Part shown: positions 51,961 to 64,000 of the stretch, piece by piece
How the letters are laid out: every line of letters starts with the position of its first letter
Position numbering within the stretch: the first letter of the stretch is position 1
NCBI GenBank assembly: GCA_028023455.1
Contig: JAQFVV010000286.1
Location: 126,001 to 190,000 of the forward strand
Direction: 5' to 3'
Source of the DNA: Epiperipatus broadwayi
Taxonomy: Eukaryota > Onychophora > Udeonychophora > Euonychophora > Peripatidae
Length of the DNA: 64,000 nucleotides
Translations under genes and position numbers: made by a program
The notes under the pieces: generated by a model
Told to the model about the DNA's origin: nothing
The model's input: the letters and a program-made list of their open reading frames with translations, nothing else
The model's database searches: none

Positions 51961-52559
51961 AACTATTGTGCTTTTATTTACACTATATCTACTTTTATTG
52001 ATATTGCAACTTTCTCATCAGAAATTTTGATATCTTCACTATTATTAACATCTTTCACATATTTTTATTTTGTATTTTTTTGATTTGTAATATATTTTGA
52101 TTCACATTAATCTACTTAAATTACACCTATTTACCTATATCATTCCAATCAATTGCACTACATCATTAACCATTTGCAATTTGATAAGTTCTTTTATATT
52201 TTCTTTTTAATTTCTGCTTAATATGTTTACTTCATTAATATATTGGAAAGAATAATATTGTCTGGTGTATTGTATGTCCTTCATCCATCTCAGGCAATTA
52301 ATGTGTTTATTACTTGAAATAACTCCAGTCAATCTATTATGTTAAGCTTGATCATTTTCCTACTTTGTATGACCAAAAATTTCATGAAAAAATGGGCCTC
52401 ATGTTGATAATATCAAAATGTAATAAACTGGGAGTGTTTACTATATAATTGTTGAGAAATATTCAACAAGCATTATGGATAATGTCTAAGATAATATATA
52501 TTTGAAACTACTAATATAGATATTAATAAAATGTATTAAGTACTAAATAAATAAACCTA
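51961..52559. other. AT-rich DNA, nothing recognised
   Basis: Nothing supportable. Confidence 0.5.
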
Positions 52560-53500
52560 GTTCATATTTTAGGGTTGAATTTATGATCATCATCAAAATG
52601 TGGCCACTACCTTATAGATACCACCATGATGTATTTCATTGGAACATTCTATTAATTGATTTAAATGATTCTCTTCATAATATTTGATATTTAATGCAAC
52701 CAATATAATGTGTCATTCTCTATTTATTTCCCAAATCAAGGATTACATAAATTACTCATGGATTAAATGGGACATGAAATTGATATTCAGAACTTTGCAT
52801 AACGTTATTGAAACTCCATACTATTGAAATAACGAATTAGTAAATCATAATTTATTTTCAAATTTGAAATATATTTTCAGTATTTTTTTTTATTTCTAAC
52901 AATTATTTATTTTTTAGAAAAAGAACATATATTCAATAAAACTATTATTAATATCTATTAAAATATATTTTTAAATTCAAATTATGTCTCTTTATATATC
53001 TTTACTGTCTTATCTTATTAACTTTTAATAACTAGCAATGTTATCTCTTTAATAGTCTCATTTCTAAATTATTTTTATTTTATGTTTCACAAATATATGT
53101 GGGAAGATAACTAGAAACAAATAATAACATTCATACATCCTCAAAAATTTCTAAAGTTTATTTTTCATCAACTTAAAAATGTTATCTTTATGAGCAAAGA
53201 ATATAATATAAAAATATAATGTTATGATCAAATACTTATTGTTAATAAATATCTCCTGTCTTCAATGCATGAAGGACATAAAGCATATAACTTAAAAAAT
53301 ATAGATATATGATCAAGTACTACTTTCTGTTAATAAGTATCTTATGTTTTAATGCACCAAGTACATAACTTCACCTATTGACAAACCATATCAATATAAT
53401 TCACTCACTCACTGACCTATCAATTTACCATTGTATATATAAATTTAGCCTAGTTGTCCAGTGTAAGTCTTGGTAAACATATAAATAACTATACATGTAA
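52560..53500 (+). repeat. dispersed direct repeat, copy 2
   Basis: Partner of about 48160-49000 in the same orientation and without the (TA)n block. Inside it, about 53225-53345 shows a second-level repetition (ATGATCAAATACTTA-like and ATGATCAAGTACTAC-like words followed by TTAATAA). Confidence 0.7.
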
Positions 53501-53830
53501 TACACAACAGATGCTTTTTATGTATATACAGTAATGGTCAGGCTTGTACATTTGCTCAACAGACTGATAGGCTGGGTAAAAGAGAAACAGGCTGACCAAA
53601 GTTGGGATGGTGACACCCTATGTTTAATCATGCATGCCTTCTTTTACCCATGCTGCCAAATTTCCCCTAGCAAATGACCTGCATGAGGCTACCCTAGATA
53701 TTTCCTTGACCATGTATCAGCAATAGAAAAACAATAGAGCATGCGGCATATCCCCCCTACCTAATACTAAATGACTTAACTAGTGATTCTTAAAGACAAT
53801 GAGCAAGGACTGAGATGTAGATATGATATA
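53501..53830. other. less AT-rich patch, unassigned
   Basis: About 53520-53760 has a more even base mix and words such as AGGCTGGGTAAAAGAG and TTTTACCCATGCTGCC that suggest a repeat or old exon. No open frame of useful length exists on either strand. Confidence 0.4.
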
Positions 53831-54308
53831 GTTGTATTATTACATTGGACTATTTCCATCATCTAATATATGTGTTGAATGTCTTTAGAAAAGTTTAATT
53901 TTATTTAAATATTCCAAATGCATTCAACTGTTAATAATATCACAGCAAACAGGTTAGTATATGCACCAACTGTTAATAATATCACAGCAAACAGGTTAGT
54001 ATATGGTTCAAATTCCATGCTAGTACTGTCACTGGTCAGGCCAGCAACACCTGAAGAGGTGGGGAAAAAAAATACCTTTCAAAACATTGGACATATACTA
54101 ACCTGTTTGCTGTGATATTACTAACAGTTGGTGCATGTACTAATCTGTTTGCTGTGATATTACTAACAGTTGGTACATATACTAACCTGTTTGCTGTGAT
54201 ATTACTATCAGTTAAATGTATTTGGAATATTTAAATAAAATTAAGCTTTTCTAAAGACATTCAACATGCATATTAGATGATGAAAATAGTCCAATATTAA
54301 AATACAGC
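53831..54308. repeat. palindrome with internal 40-42-bp tandem repeats
   Basis: The left arm (53831-54006) and right arm (about 54091-54308) are reverse complements around an 85-base loop. Each arm carries tandem units with the core AATATCACAGCAAACAGG: two on the left (53925-53966, 53967-54006) and three on the right (about 54091-54213). The loop holds CTGAAGA at 54051-54057, a box-I-like hammerhead word, but box II is not intact (CAAAAC). Confidence 0.85.
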
Positions 54309-56116
54309 TAGAACACCATCATCACAAACCTTCAAAAAAACAGTAGATGTGATATAGTTTAGAAATTTTAATATATAAATTCATAAGTAATTCACACACA
54401 GGCGAATGTACATATTAGTAAAAGATTAATAGTTTAGCTTTACATAATGGGAAATACGTATAAAGGTACAATACAAAATAACAAACTATAAAACCAAGGT
54501 ATATAAATTATTCACATGCAGGTGAATGTTACTTCACAAATGTAATATTTTAGCATTATGATGGGAAATACTGATGAATTTACCATACAAATTAAAAAGC
54601 AAAGAAACAGAGTGTATAAAATTCCTTCATATGCAGGTGAATGTTTATATTTATCAAGGGATTCTTATTTCAGCTCTTTATATATGATAAAAACAAAGTT
54701 ACAGTGGTGGATTAACATTTACATTAGCCATTTTTCTCTTTAATTAAATAGTGGTGAACAAATATTATATAAAGTTTATATAGCAATCTATGCCAAAATA
54801 TATGCTAAGAACTTAGAAAAATGAGGGCGATCAGACAGGCTGGGGATGTATTTTACTTATCATTAAATTTACATCTAATTTGCAATACAAATTAATCAAG
54901 TTAATTCAGATTCTGGCTCAGATCAAAGCTGATGTTATTAAATAAGGTGAGTGGAACTGAGACAGCAGTACCACTTCAGATTCTACAGTGTGCCAAATAT
55001 ACTAGTAGAATAAGTGCATTTCAAAAGTGTGCTCATAAAGATTTATTACCAAGTAATTGGTTCTTTGGCCCATACTGCTTGCTATAATAATAAAAGGAGA
55101 CTTCTTTAGTCCAGGTGATTGAACAGCTGCTTCAAGGATAAGACTCTTTGGTCTCTTACAAATATTCAATACAAAATGGCTTTGCTGTCCAAACTATCTG
55201 GCCCAGTTTGACATTAAATCAACCTTGATGCAGACACATCTATGTGAAAAGAATATTGCAGGAAGCTAAGCATTATTTTGCTAATGAGCATCATGTTTAC
55301 TCTGCTAATCTAATATAATTACTTTATTTTATTAAATAGGCAAAATACAGAGCATCTATCAGTGCTACTGCCATTAGTCAGTTTGGAAATAGTACATAAT
55401 AATTCTACCATGGGAAAATACTATGAATATGGCTTAAGAGTTATCTGTACCACTTAAGGTATATAATTACAGGGTTTTGCGGTATATTTTAGGGGTTTAT
55501 TAAGGATCTAAATATTAATTGCCTATATACTATAGAAAATTGATCTCACCTAATGCAAATAAACACTCTTTTATAATTATTTACTTGACCATTTTAGATA
55601 GCTGTATTATCACTGGCAGAAGAATATTAATTCCTGAAGAAAGTTTGCCTGTTTCTTTATAGAAAATTAGCACAATAAGAGCATATAAGTGTCTCTTGGA
55701 AAATTAACAATTTGCCAAACTCTTGTGTGATTACTTTAGCATATATCAAACATAACTATAATAAAAAAGGATGTAAAATAACATCTAAACAATAAATAAG
55801 ATTGTAATACAATATTACTAAAGTTTTAGGGTTTAAACATTATAGATTAAAATGAATATATGTGTATGATCAAGCAAGATTTTATAAAGTGACTACCTTA
55901 AATTAAAGATAAATAGCAGATTTACATTTCTTAGCAGAGTTATGCAGGAGACATAATGATTGCTAGTTTGATAGTTATTTTAAAGAATGAAATGGTATTT
56001 TTAGCATGCTTTACCATAATTCTTGAGAGGAATTCTAGTAAACATTCATGGATGGGCAACTTTTCTGAGCAGGATTCCTATTCTCCATTGATGGATGTGA
56101 ATATGGTTTTTCTTTC
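54309..56116. other. AT-rich DNA, nothing recognised
   Basis: Around 54395-54645 the word CACACAGGCGAATGT or CATGCAGGTGAATGTT recurs three times at roughly 110-base spacing, each time followed by a similar block ending near GGGAAATAC. It is a worn tandem repeat. No gene found. Confidence 0.5.
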
Positions 56117-56280
56117 TGATGCAGTTTAGTAGGTACAGCTTCACCATTTTAATGTGGCTTCTTAGATACAGCTTGCTTATGGCTGAGGTGGCTTACTAGG
56201 TACATCTTCATTATTGCTGATGTGGCTTCTAGATACAGCACCATTATTATTAATGCAGCTGGCTTATACTTTCAGGGTAG
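56117..56280. repeat. degenerate ~34-bp minisatellite
   Basis: Four to five imperfect units share GTGGCTTCTTAGATACAGCT-like sequence. Read on the minus strand some units give AVPTK or VPSKPP-like residues, but unit lengths of 33-36 and stops argue against a live coding repeat. Confidence 0.6.
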
Positions 56281-57221
56281 TTGTTGATGGTTCTTTGGTG
56301 AAAGATGGTTGATGTTATTACCATTGGTAGAACAGATCTAGTGGAAGATAAACAGCAACTCCATCTCCCATTAGCTGATGGTTCTCATCGTAGCAACTTT
56401 AGGGGTTTTCAATATAGTATTTGAACTCAGTCTCCCATGATGTTAACAGCCAAATTACATAATGTTATGGTGTATATTTGTTTTTTTCCTTCTTCCTCTT
56501 TTAAAACAAAACTAACTTTTTATATCTATTTTCCAGCACCCCCTCTTTCTTTCTTGCACTAACCATGTCACTTGTTTACTGCTTCAAACCTCATGCTCTT
56601 AATTATTTTTTACCATGTCTAAAGCTGTGAGTAAAAACTTTCCCTTGGACCCTTCCAAATGGGACAAGTCAAAATTTAAGACTGACTGATTTTTAGATTG
56701 ATTTTTTAGCTATAAGGCTAATTAAGTTAAAATATTATTTTGGTCAAATGCCAAAACCCGTAAACAACTTCACAGTCTGCAGTTTTAAACAAAAGCATAA
56801 ACTTAAAATAATTTTAAGAAATGCTAATCTGGTCAATCTTTAACTAAAATATAATTTTGAGCAAATATTAACTCGTAAACAACTTTACCTTTTGTACTTC
56901 TAACAAAGAATAAACTTGAAATAATTTTAAGTAATATTAAGACTAAATCTTAAATAAGTGATCTTTACCAAAGTTTAAATATAATTTTTTATATAAATTT
57001 TAGCTGCACATACTGTTAGGTCTACACAGTTTTAATAAATGGGGGCTATATGTGCATATGTATTACTTTTACTGGGTATATATTGCAATGAAATAGGCAC
57101 TTATACAGATACATACTCTATAATTATTAAGAACACAAGTTCAGAATTCTGAATTAAAGTAATACATGCAATTTGGGGTGAAATAATGTACAAAAATATA
57201 TACTACTATAACTATAGTAGG
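56281..57221. other. AT-rich DNA, nothing recognised
   Basis: No gene found. The TTTAACTAAAATATAATTTTGAGCAAATATTAACTCGTAAAC-type block at about 56725-56770 recurs loosely at about 56840-56900. Confidence 0.45.
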
Positions 57222-57385
<164 letters not shown>

Positions 57386-60300
57386 CAGACTGACCCACTT
57401 AATTATTTATTTTACTAACATTTGCTTTTATTATTATTCTAAAAAAACATTTTTTAAACATTTTTTTAACTATTCTGAATAAATCCTATAATTTATTTTG
57501 GATCATATATATATAATTGTACTAACACTGTTATTCCATTTATATTATTAAAAGAAAAAAGAATTCAAATAATTAACTTTGATTTTTTTTATCTATATTT
57601 TAGATATGTATGTTTAAAATGCTTTATTTTTAGTTCAAGAATCCAAGATGGCCTTTTTGAAAAGATGTGTACCTTGATAAGAAGTTTAAAATAAATGTTT
57701 AAATTAAAAGCATTGATAAATTACCAAAAATCCATTCACTGTGGAATTTCTATTCATTAATTAGTAGAGATTCTACATAGTTATCTAAATTAAAAACTAA
57801 CATAAAATTATATTGAAATATATTGATCCTTATCAAAGTACAAACTTTCTAAAATTAAAATAAAAGAATGATTTTGATTGTTTTTAAAAATAGAAATTGA
57901 CCTGAGGCAGCAGAAATCGAACATGAGTAGGAAGTGATAAATAGTGGTTCTTAAAGATCAGAAAGAGATCAGAACCAGGCAGAGAACAGACAGAAAGAAA
58001 GTAGTAGAAGAAATCACGCCATGATGATCGAGTAGCAAAAAGGGTAAATCACTGCCCTTTCCTTCCTGAGACCTGAAATCTTCCATTATGCTGCTGTCCA
58101 AAACTGCCTTCAAAAGAGCCATCTGCCACCAATGTTCACCCATAGAACTTATCCCAGGGAACTGCAAGTAAAAAGCCGAAGAGCTTGAATACTTCCATCA
58201 AGAGGTTTGAAACAATTATCATAAGAGTATAAATGTATTTTCGTAAAGTTTTTAACTGATTCTTTAACCCTTTTCTTTTAAATTATAATCTTTCATTAAC
58301 TCAAGTTCACTATAATTTTCAATTTTTAATATATATAATTAATTGAATATGAATTTATTTGTTTTATATTAATTTTTAGCATGAGATTATTTCATGCTTT
58401 GATTTTTTTTTGTATTTCAACAAGCTTCACTCACGGGAACTTAAAGAGAGTAATTTACTAAGAGAGCAAATTATGTTTTATTAGTGAAAGGAATTTTAAC
58501 AAAGAACAATTTGATTTTAAAAGTAAAGTAAGTTGATCAATTTTTGTGAGTAAGGTTATGTCGAATATATATATTTCAAAATAAACAAATCTACCATAAT
58601 TTCAAATAAATTTATTACAGATTTCCTAGAATGGAATTCTATTATTTTATATTTCTGTAATTCAAAATAGAATAAAATATGCTATAGATTTTTTACCTAG
58701 TAGTAGTGCCACTGGATAGTGTCAGTTAATTATCTTGCCTTTTTTTTAGTTAAAAAAGAGGGAAGGGGGGGAATTTATTCGAGAAATAAATTTCCTTATT
58801 TCTATACATATGATTTTGTAGGTTAAATATTTACATAATGTAGTTGTTTACGCAGGTTGATCTCTATGCAGTATTAGATCATTTAAGGCTATTTTAATTA
58901 TAATTTGTTCATATTTAATGATTATAATATCTCAGGTTATTAAAGAATGCTTGGAGTATCATGGACAGACCTAAAATGGTCATTGATTTGGTGATTCGGA
59001 GTTAGCTTCCGCTTTTGCATACCTCTGTGAATAGGATAGCATTGCTGAGATAGAGTAGGTTAGCCTATGTGGCTGTAGAGGCAGGCATGTTGACTCTCTG
59101 TAAATCCTATATCCACATCAGTATATGGACACAAAATGTGGATGTATCGATTGTCCTTTTTATTCATCATTGGAATAGGCATACGAGTGTCTGTAATCCG
59201 GCTCATATTTTCTTACTTATGTTTATTCTCTCCTTTGCATTCATGTATTTATTAACCTGACATTGTTCTGCTTTTCTTTTGCCTATCTAATATGTAAGCC
59301 ATAGGGGAATTGATTCTACTTAAGGATCTTCGATCTGAGTAATCAACTATCTTGTTCGTTTGCGTAATTGGTTAAAATCATTTGATTTTGGCTAATTCAT
59401 GTTGTATTTTATTATAGGTATGATTTTAGTTGTAAGTCCAACTAAAGTGACTTGTTTGCTTGATAATTAACTGATCTATTTTTTTTTATTATAACCGCTT
59501 ACAGTTTTAAAGTTATTTATAAGCTATGCCAGCAAGGTCCACTAATGTCATAAAATATTAGTTATTGAAAATCTAAATTATTATTTTTACAAAGAGAAAT
59601 AAAATCAATTTTTTTTATCTGTTAGTGGAGTAAGACATCAAATTAGTCATCTTATAATCGTCTATTTAATTAATGCTTTTTTTCAATAGAAATGTTTTTT
59701 TTTTTTAAATCTTGTATAAAGAATTCATTTAAATAGTCATGCTTATATATGTGCATTAGGCAGATGTTTAAACCTACCGCTATATTACAAGCTTATACTA
59801 AATGTGCACAGGGAATTTTGAAATCCGTGATCATTTAATTATAAAATCATTTTTGTTATTTTAAAAGGAGAATAAATGTAAACAAAAGTAAAGGTGTATA
59901 AACTTCACAAAATAAATTGTACAAACTCAATAATGTCAATGTTAACCGCTAATATAAATAAAGTCGTCATGAACTCATCTAATTATAAAGTTAATTTAAA
60001 GATTGTATTCTTTGTTTTTAGAGCTTAAATTAAACTAATGTAAAATGCTAAATGATTTTTAAATATATATATATATAACTAAAACCAAACTTACAGGGTT
60101 CTTCGAATCATTTTATTTACTTTTATTTTAAATAAATTTTGATTTTTCAATATACCTATCAACCAATCACCCAAGTTCTCACTAAAATATATGATTAAAT
60201 TGAATCTCATGCTTTAAGACCCAGCTGCTGGGATGGTGAAAGTAAAGGAATTCGATCATATCGTCGAAAAAGGCTATTGATTAGATCTTTGACATGGGGA

Positions 60301-62859
60301 TATAGGTAAATAGGGCAGAATTCACGATGTACCAGATTTATATATCTTGTACATGGTCGGACTCGAGATACTTTACCTGTATTCAGGGTTTTGTTGGATC
60401 AATGTGTGTTTTTCGACCAGTACAATATATATATATACACTTTTGAAAAACTCATTTTAAGTCGTAACTCAATGACAATAAAAAGAAAAGTTCATAAAAA
60501 GAAATGCTGATATATTAATTGAGATTATCTTTACAATAATATTACATATTCTTTGCTCAAAGGCAGGTATGTATTTATTGAATACATTTTTATATTGAGA
60601 AATTATCTACACATTTTTTAACAATTCATTAGTCATTGATAAAATTAAAATATTATTACAATTATGAGCATAACGCACATATTTTGTTTCATCTGAAATT
60701 TATTTAACTTAAAATGATATTGACATTTATAGATTTATTTTAATAAAACAATTAAAATTGAAAAACTTTTTGACATATAAATTTATGATAGATAATAATG
60801 ATTGATGAGAATATAAATTACATTCAATTGGTTTTAATTTTTACTTAAGTTGTAAATGGGAAATTAATACAGATATTTATGAAAATAATATATTTATATA
60901 TGTTTCTTAATTTAACCTTTAACTTTCTATATTTGATGCTGTGGACTCTTAAATTGCAATTAAGTTATAACTTATTAAACTACTGTTTTAATACATTATT
61001 TTATTTGTTTATCAGATAATTTTTTATTTACTACAAGCTTATATTTATTTTCAGTTTATTACATTTTTCTTCTTTTTTTTTTACTAAATTGGGTAATTTG
61101 ATAAAGGTTTTAACACAGTATTCGCTGAATGTTAATCAATTAATATAAAGCGTTTATATATAAAACCTTTTAAATATATATATTATAATAGGATTGTATA
61201 TACATGTAGATAAAAAGTAAAAAAATGCAATTAATTTCAACATACAATTTGAAAATAACATTAAAATTATATGTCTTTATAATTATTTATAATTAAAAGA
61301 AGTCCTTGTTTTTTCTCTTTTTTTTTTTTTTTTTTTTTGCTAAAACAAAAAACAGAACCAATTTATTTTGGCACTTTGTATATATAAATAAATTACCCAA
61401 AATTTTAATTTTATATATATATACAGAACAAAACAAATAATATTGTTGCAATAAATAAAAAACTTATTCCCCAGAACTAAACACGTAAAAAAAAAAAAAA
61501 AAATCGTTCGTTTTACATTCGGTATTTATTTATTATTTTATTCCATCATACAACTTCTTTAACAAATGTACACGTTTATTTAAATTGCATTTTGTTAGCA
61601 AAAAATTTATATTGCCTCACTTTTTTCAATCAAAACCAAGCTGAATCGTTTTCAGCCCAAAAGCTATTAAGAAGCAATAATTAATCCAAATTGAATCAAC
61701 TCCTTAAGTTCTCATTAGACCTTTTATATATTTGAGCCTTATAGAATTTAGAATTAATTAAGTGGTGGACTCAATAGCTAATGATTTATAAATTGCAATT
61801 CAGCTCTTTCACTTTCAATATTTGAACCTCACGTAAATTCCTAAATGACAAATCATTCAATCAATTTACTATTTTTTATTTTAATTCTGAAAACTTTGTT
61901 TTAAAAAGGCAGGAATTATCTATAATGTTTATCTAAGTCATCTCCTTTTAAATTGTTACTTAATTCTTGCTATATTATTTCTATAGTAATGTTATACTCT
62001 TTTTTATATAAAGACATTGAGAGTGTACAAAATTATATGTAAAATAGAAAATCATTTAACATTATAATACTAACCAAAAAAATAAAATTTTACTAATATT
62101 CTTCCACAACCATGGTTTCATCTATTAACAAATAGATTTTTTCAGGTGAATATCAACAGGAATCTTATCATCATTCACTTCAAAAACCAACTTCACTTGA
62201 CATCAAAGAATGTTTTCATGAGATTGATGGCCTTAGATGCAAAAAATTTATCATCAGAGTTTCTTTTACTCTTATTTTTATTTTATTTCTTTCACACAAA
62301 AAATTATCTCTGTATTGTCAAATAATATTTTATGACATGAATTCAGATCATGAATATATAAAACTGATTTTTGATATTTATTTTTGAAAATGCAGATTTT
62401 ATCTTTTACAAAAAAAGTAAAGTAAAAAACTCTGATGGTAATTTTTTTGAATGTGAGGCCATTAATTTTATAAAGGCATCCTTTGATGTTATCAGAAGTT
62501 GTTTTTTAAAGTGAATGATGGGAAGGATATATATATATATATATGTTAAAACGAAGGATGATACCCGCAAAATATGTATTTTATATATATATATATTGTT
62601 GAATTTTACTTGAAATGCACTATTTGTTAATAGGTGAGACTATGGATTGCAGAAGAATTTTAGTAAAATTTTATTTTTTGGCTGGTATTGCAATGTTATA
62701 TGACTTAAATTTTGTATATAATTACTAGTATATTGATAGGCAGTATTTGATTATTTAAAATTATATATGCATAGTATTTTTATACTTAATTAGCTAATAT
62801 ATATCAATATTTCTATATGATGTCATAAAAAATTGATTTTTCTAGCTTACATTTATTGT
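57386..62859. other. AT-rich DNA with three less AT-rich patches
   Basis: No gene is supported. Patches at about 57900-58170, 58960-59230 and 60210-60440 have a more even base mix. The first two are open for 60-70 codons on one strand, but the products match nothing I know and lack a clear start context. A T run of 21 bases is at 61318-61338 and an A run at about 61488-61503. Confidence 0.45.
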
Positions 62860-63475
62860 ATATTTAACTGCTATATCCATTTCATATTTTTCTAATGTTG
62901 TTGTGAAAAGAATTTAAGAAAATTAAAAATTCATCAAGAGCATGCTTACCGTGAAGCTAAATAACAATGACATCATCAACATACTTCAGCCTTACAGATA
63001 GTTTTTTTAAAGCTAATATTAAAATGTCCTTTTCCAAGATCCCCATAAAAGTAGAAGTCAATACTGAAGAAATTGGTGAACCCATAGCTAAACCTGATGT
63101 TTTTATACATCTAACCATCAAAAGCAAAAACATGTATTTAATAAGCAATTTTCAATCAAACTCACAACAAAATCAGGCATTTAAATATTTTTTTAGAACT
63201 TCAATAGCTTCCTTTACAGGTACACTAGTAAAAAGTGAAACAATATCAAAACTTACCAAAATATCATTTTTAGTTCATTTACTATTTTGGATCATTTTAA
63301 GACAATGATTTGCATCCTTAACATAAGATGACATTTATGTTATATGTGAATGTAGAAAAGAAGATAGAAAATAAACTAGTGTCCCATGTTGATGAACCAA
63401 TTGTACTTGCAATTGGTCTCAATGGAATATCTGATTTGTGGATTCTTGGCAAACCATATAACTTTGAATAAAAAG
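62860..63475 (-). pseudogene. Penelope-like element RT, broken
   Basis: Read downward from 63475, the translation follows PLE RT motifs in order: YGLPRIHKSDIPLRPIAS (about 63470-63415), SSYVKDANH (about 63330), LVSFDIVSLFTSVPV with motif A (about 63260-63215), AMGSPISSVL with motif B (about 63080), KYVDDVIVI, the active site (about 62985-62957), and HGKHALDEFLIFLN (about 62945-62900). The RT copies PLE RNA at the target. Four or more stops and at least one frameshift are present, and the GIY-YIG domain is not found downstream. On the other side a decayed hammerhead and (AT)n follow within about 170 bases. Confidence 0.87.
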
Positions 63476-63610
63476 AAAAAGCTATTGGAGGATAAAATAT
63501 TTTTTAAAACTTCTTAACCAATAGACTTTGAGAATGAGGAAAAAATGGAAAAGGCAAAATATCACAATTTTAAGTCTCATCACACACATCATTATGATTT
63601 CATGAAAGAA

Positions 63611-63644
63611 GCTCTGAGGTAAGTACTTGTTATTATAATGAAAC

Positions 63645-63647
<3 letters not shown>
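63611..63647 (+). ncRNA. decayed hammerhead of the window-start family
   Basis: GCTCTGAGGTAAGTACTTGT aligns with 35-52 and ATGAAAC with 61-67. Box I has lost its last A and the GTC cleavage triplet is gone. It is oriented opposite to the adjacent PLE RT and directly abuts (AT)n. Confidence 0.6.

Positions 63648-63737
<90 letters not shown>
63648..63737. repeat. (AT)n microsatellite
   Basis: About 90 bases of uninterrupted AT directly after the decayed hammerhead, as at the window start. Confidence 0.97.
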
Positions 63738-63738
<1 letters not shown>

Positions 63739-64000
63739 CCAATAGAAAAGTGATTCATTTTTTGTTACAGTATTGTTGTGTATTGGGATAGAAGTATATA
63801 TTATTTATTATAGCAGCAATTCTATTTAACATTATATGTGTGTTTGTGCGCACTCGATTAAATAGAAACTAATTTCAGAAAGCTATCAAATACAAACATA
63901 TATACTCATTTTCATCATTATTAAACCTTAAAGTAAAATGGTCAACATTTTATTCTTGCAGTCCTTCAATTTTTTAATGTTTGGGTTTATGATAAATGTT
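63738..64000. other. AT-rich end of window
   Basis: Nothing recognised. Confidence 0.5.

Noticed and set aside
57958-58167. 69-codon minus-strand ORF as a small secreted protein
   Set aside because: The hydrophobic end is C-terminal, there is no signal peptide at the start and no homologue comes to mind.
62967-63308. 113-codon plus-strand ORF
   Set aside because: It is antisense to the PLE RT pseudogene, whose motifs are clear on the minus strand.

Overview
This window is intergenic or intronic DNA from an animal nuclear genome, very AT-rich by eye (not counted) and packed with retroelements. I found no host protein-coding gene, rRNA or functional tRNA. The mix of Penelope-like elements (PLEs) with hammerhead ribozymes, AP-endonuclease LINEs, a tRNA-derived SINE, a pogo-like MITE and a Ty3/gypsy element points to an invertebrate. 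An arthropod, perhaps a chelicerate, is my best guess, but the sequence does not prove it. There is a 500-N assembly gap at 35235-35734.

The centrepiece is a minus-strand LTR retrotransposon at 22631 to about 35240. Its two LTRs are about 4.31 kb each and about 99% identical by eye, so the insertion is young. They enclose an internal region of only about 4.0 kb. That region has a primer-binding site, one intact 803-codon gag with a long coiled-coil N-terminus, a 60-65 codon remnant of the integrase C-terminus (GPY/F module) in another frame, and a polypurine tract. Protease, RT, RNase H and most of integrase are absent. The layout matches plant LARD and TR-GAG elements: giant LTRs, a gag-only interior, and presumed mobilisation in trans by a full-length relative. 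I know of no well-described animal counterpart.

The second theme is self-cleaving RNA. A hammerhead motif with all core bases and three plausible helices lies at 7119-7173. It sits inside a cluster of inverted and direct copies of one repeat (6273-7276), typical of PLE pseudo-LTRs. Another diverged copy of the same family (about 38271-39660) is split by an 1100-bp MITE with perfect 18-bp TIRs and a TA duplication. A different hammerhead family opens the window (31-76), and a decayed copy near 63611 adjoins a PLE RT pseudogene.

Region by region. 1-2.4 kb: hammerhead, (TA)n/(AG)n. 2.4-5.5 kb: inverted repeat enclosing a PLE RT/GIY-YIG pseudogene. 6.3-7.3 kb: hammerhead cluster. 7.3-22.6 kb: mostly featureless, with a 0.75-kb fold-back at 18.7-19.5 kb. 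22.6-35.2 kb: the giant-LTR element. 37-39.7 kb: duplicated LINE tails and the MITE nested in a hammerhead repeat. 41.0 kb: SINE. 41.6-43.2 kb: plus-strand LINE pseudogene. 43.3-47.2 kb: minus-strand LINE pseudogene with a microsatellite tail. 48-53.5 kb: a 0.9-kb direct repeat and a PLE endonuclease fragment. 53.8-54.3 kb: palindrome with internal tandem repeats. 57.2 kb: (TA)n between twin palindromes. 62.9-63.7 kb: PLE RT pseudogene and (AT)n.

All identifications come from reading translations and alignments by eye; no database search was run.
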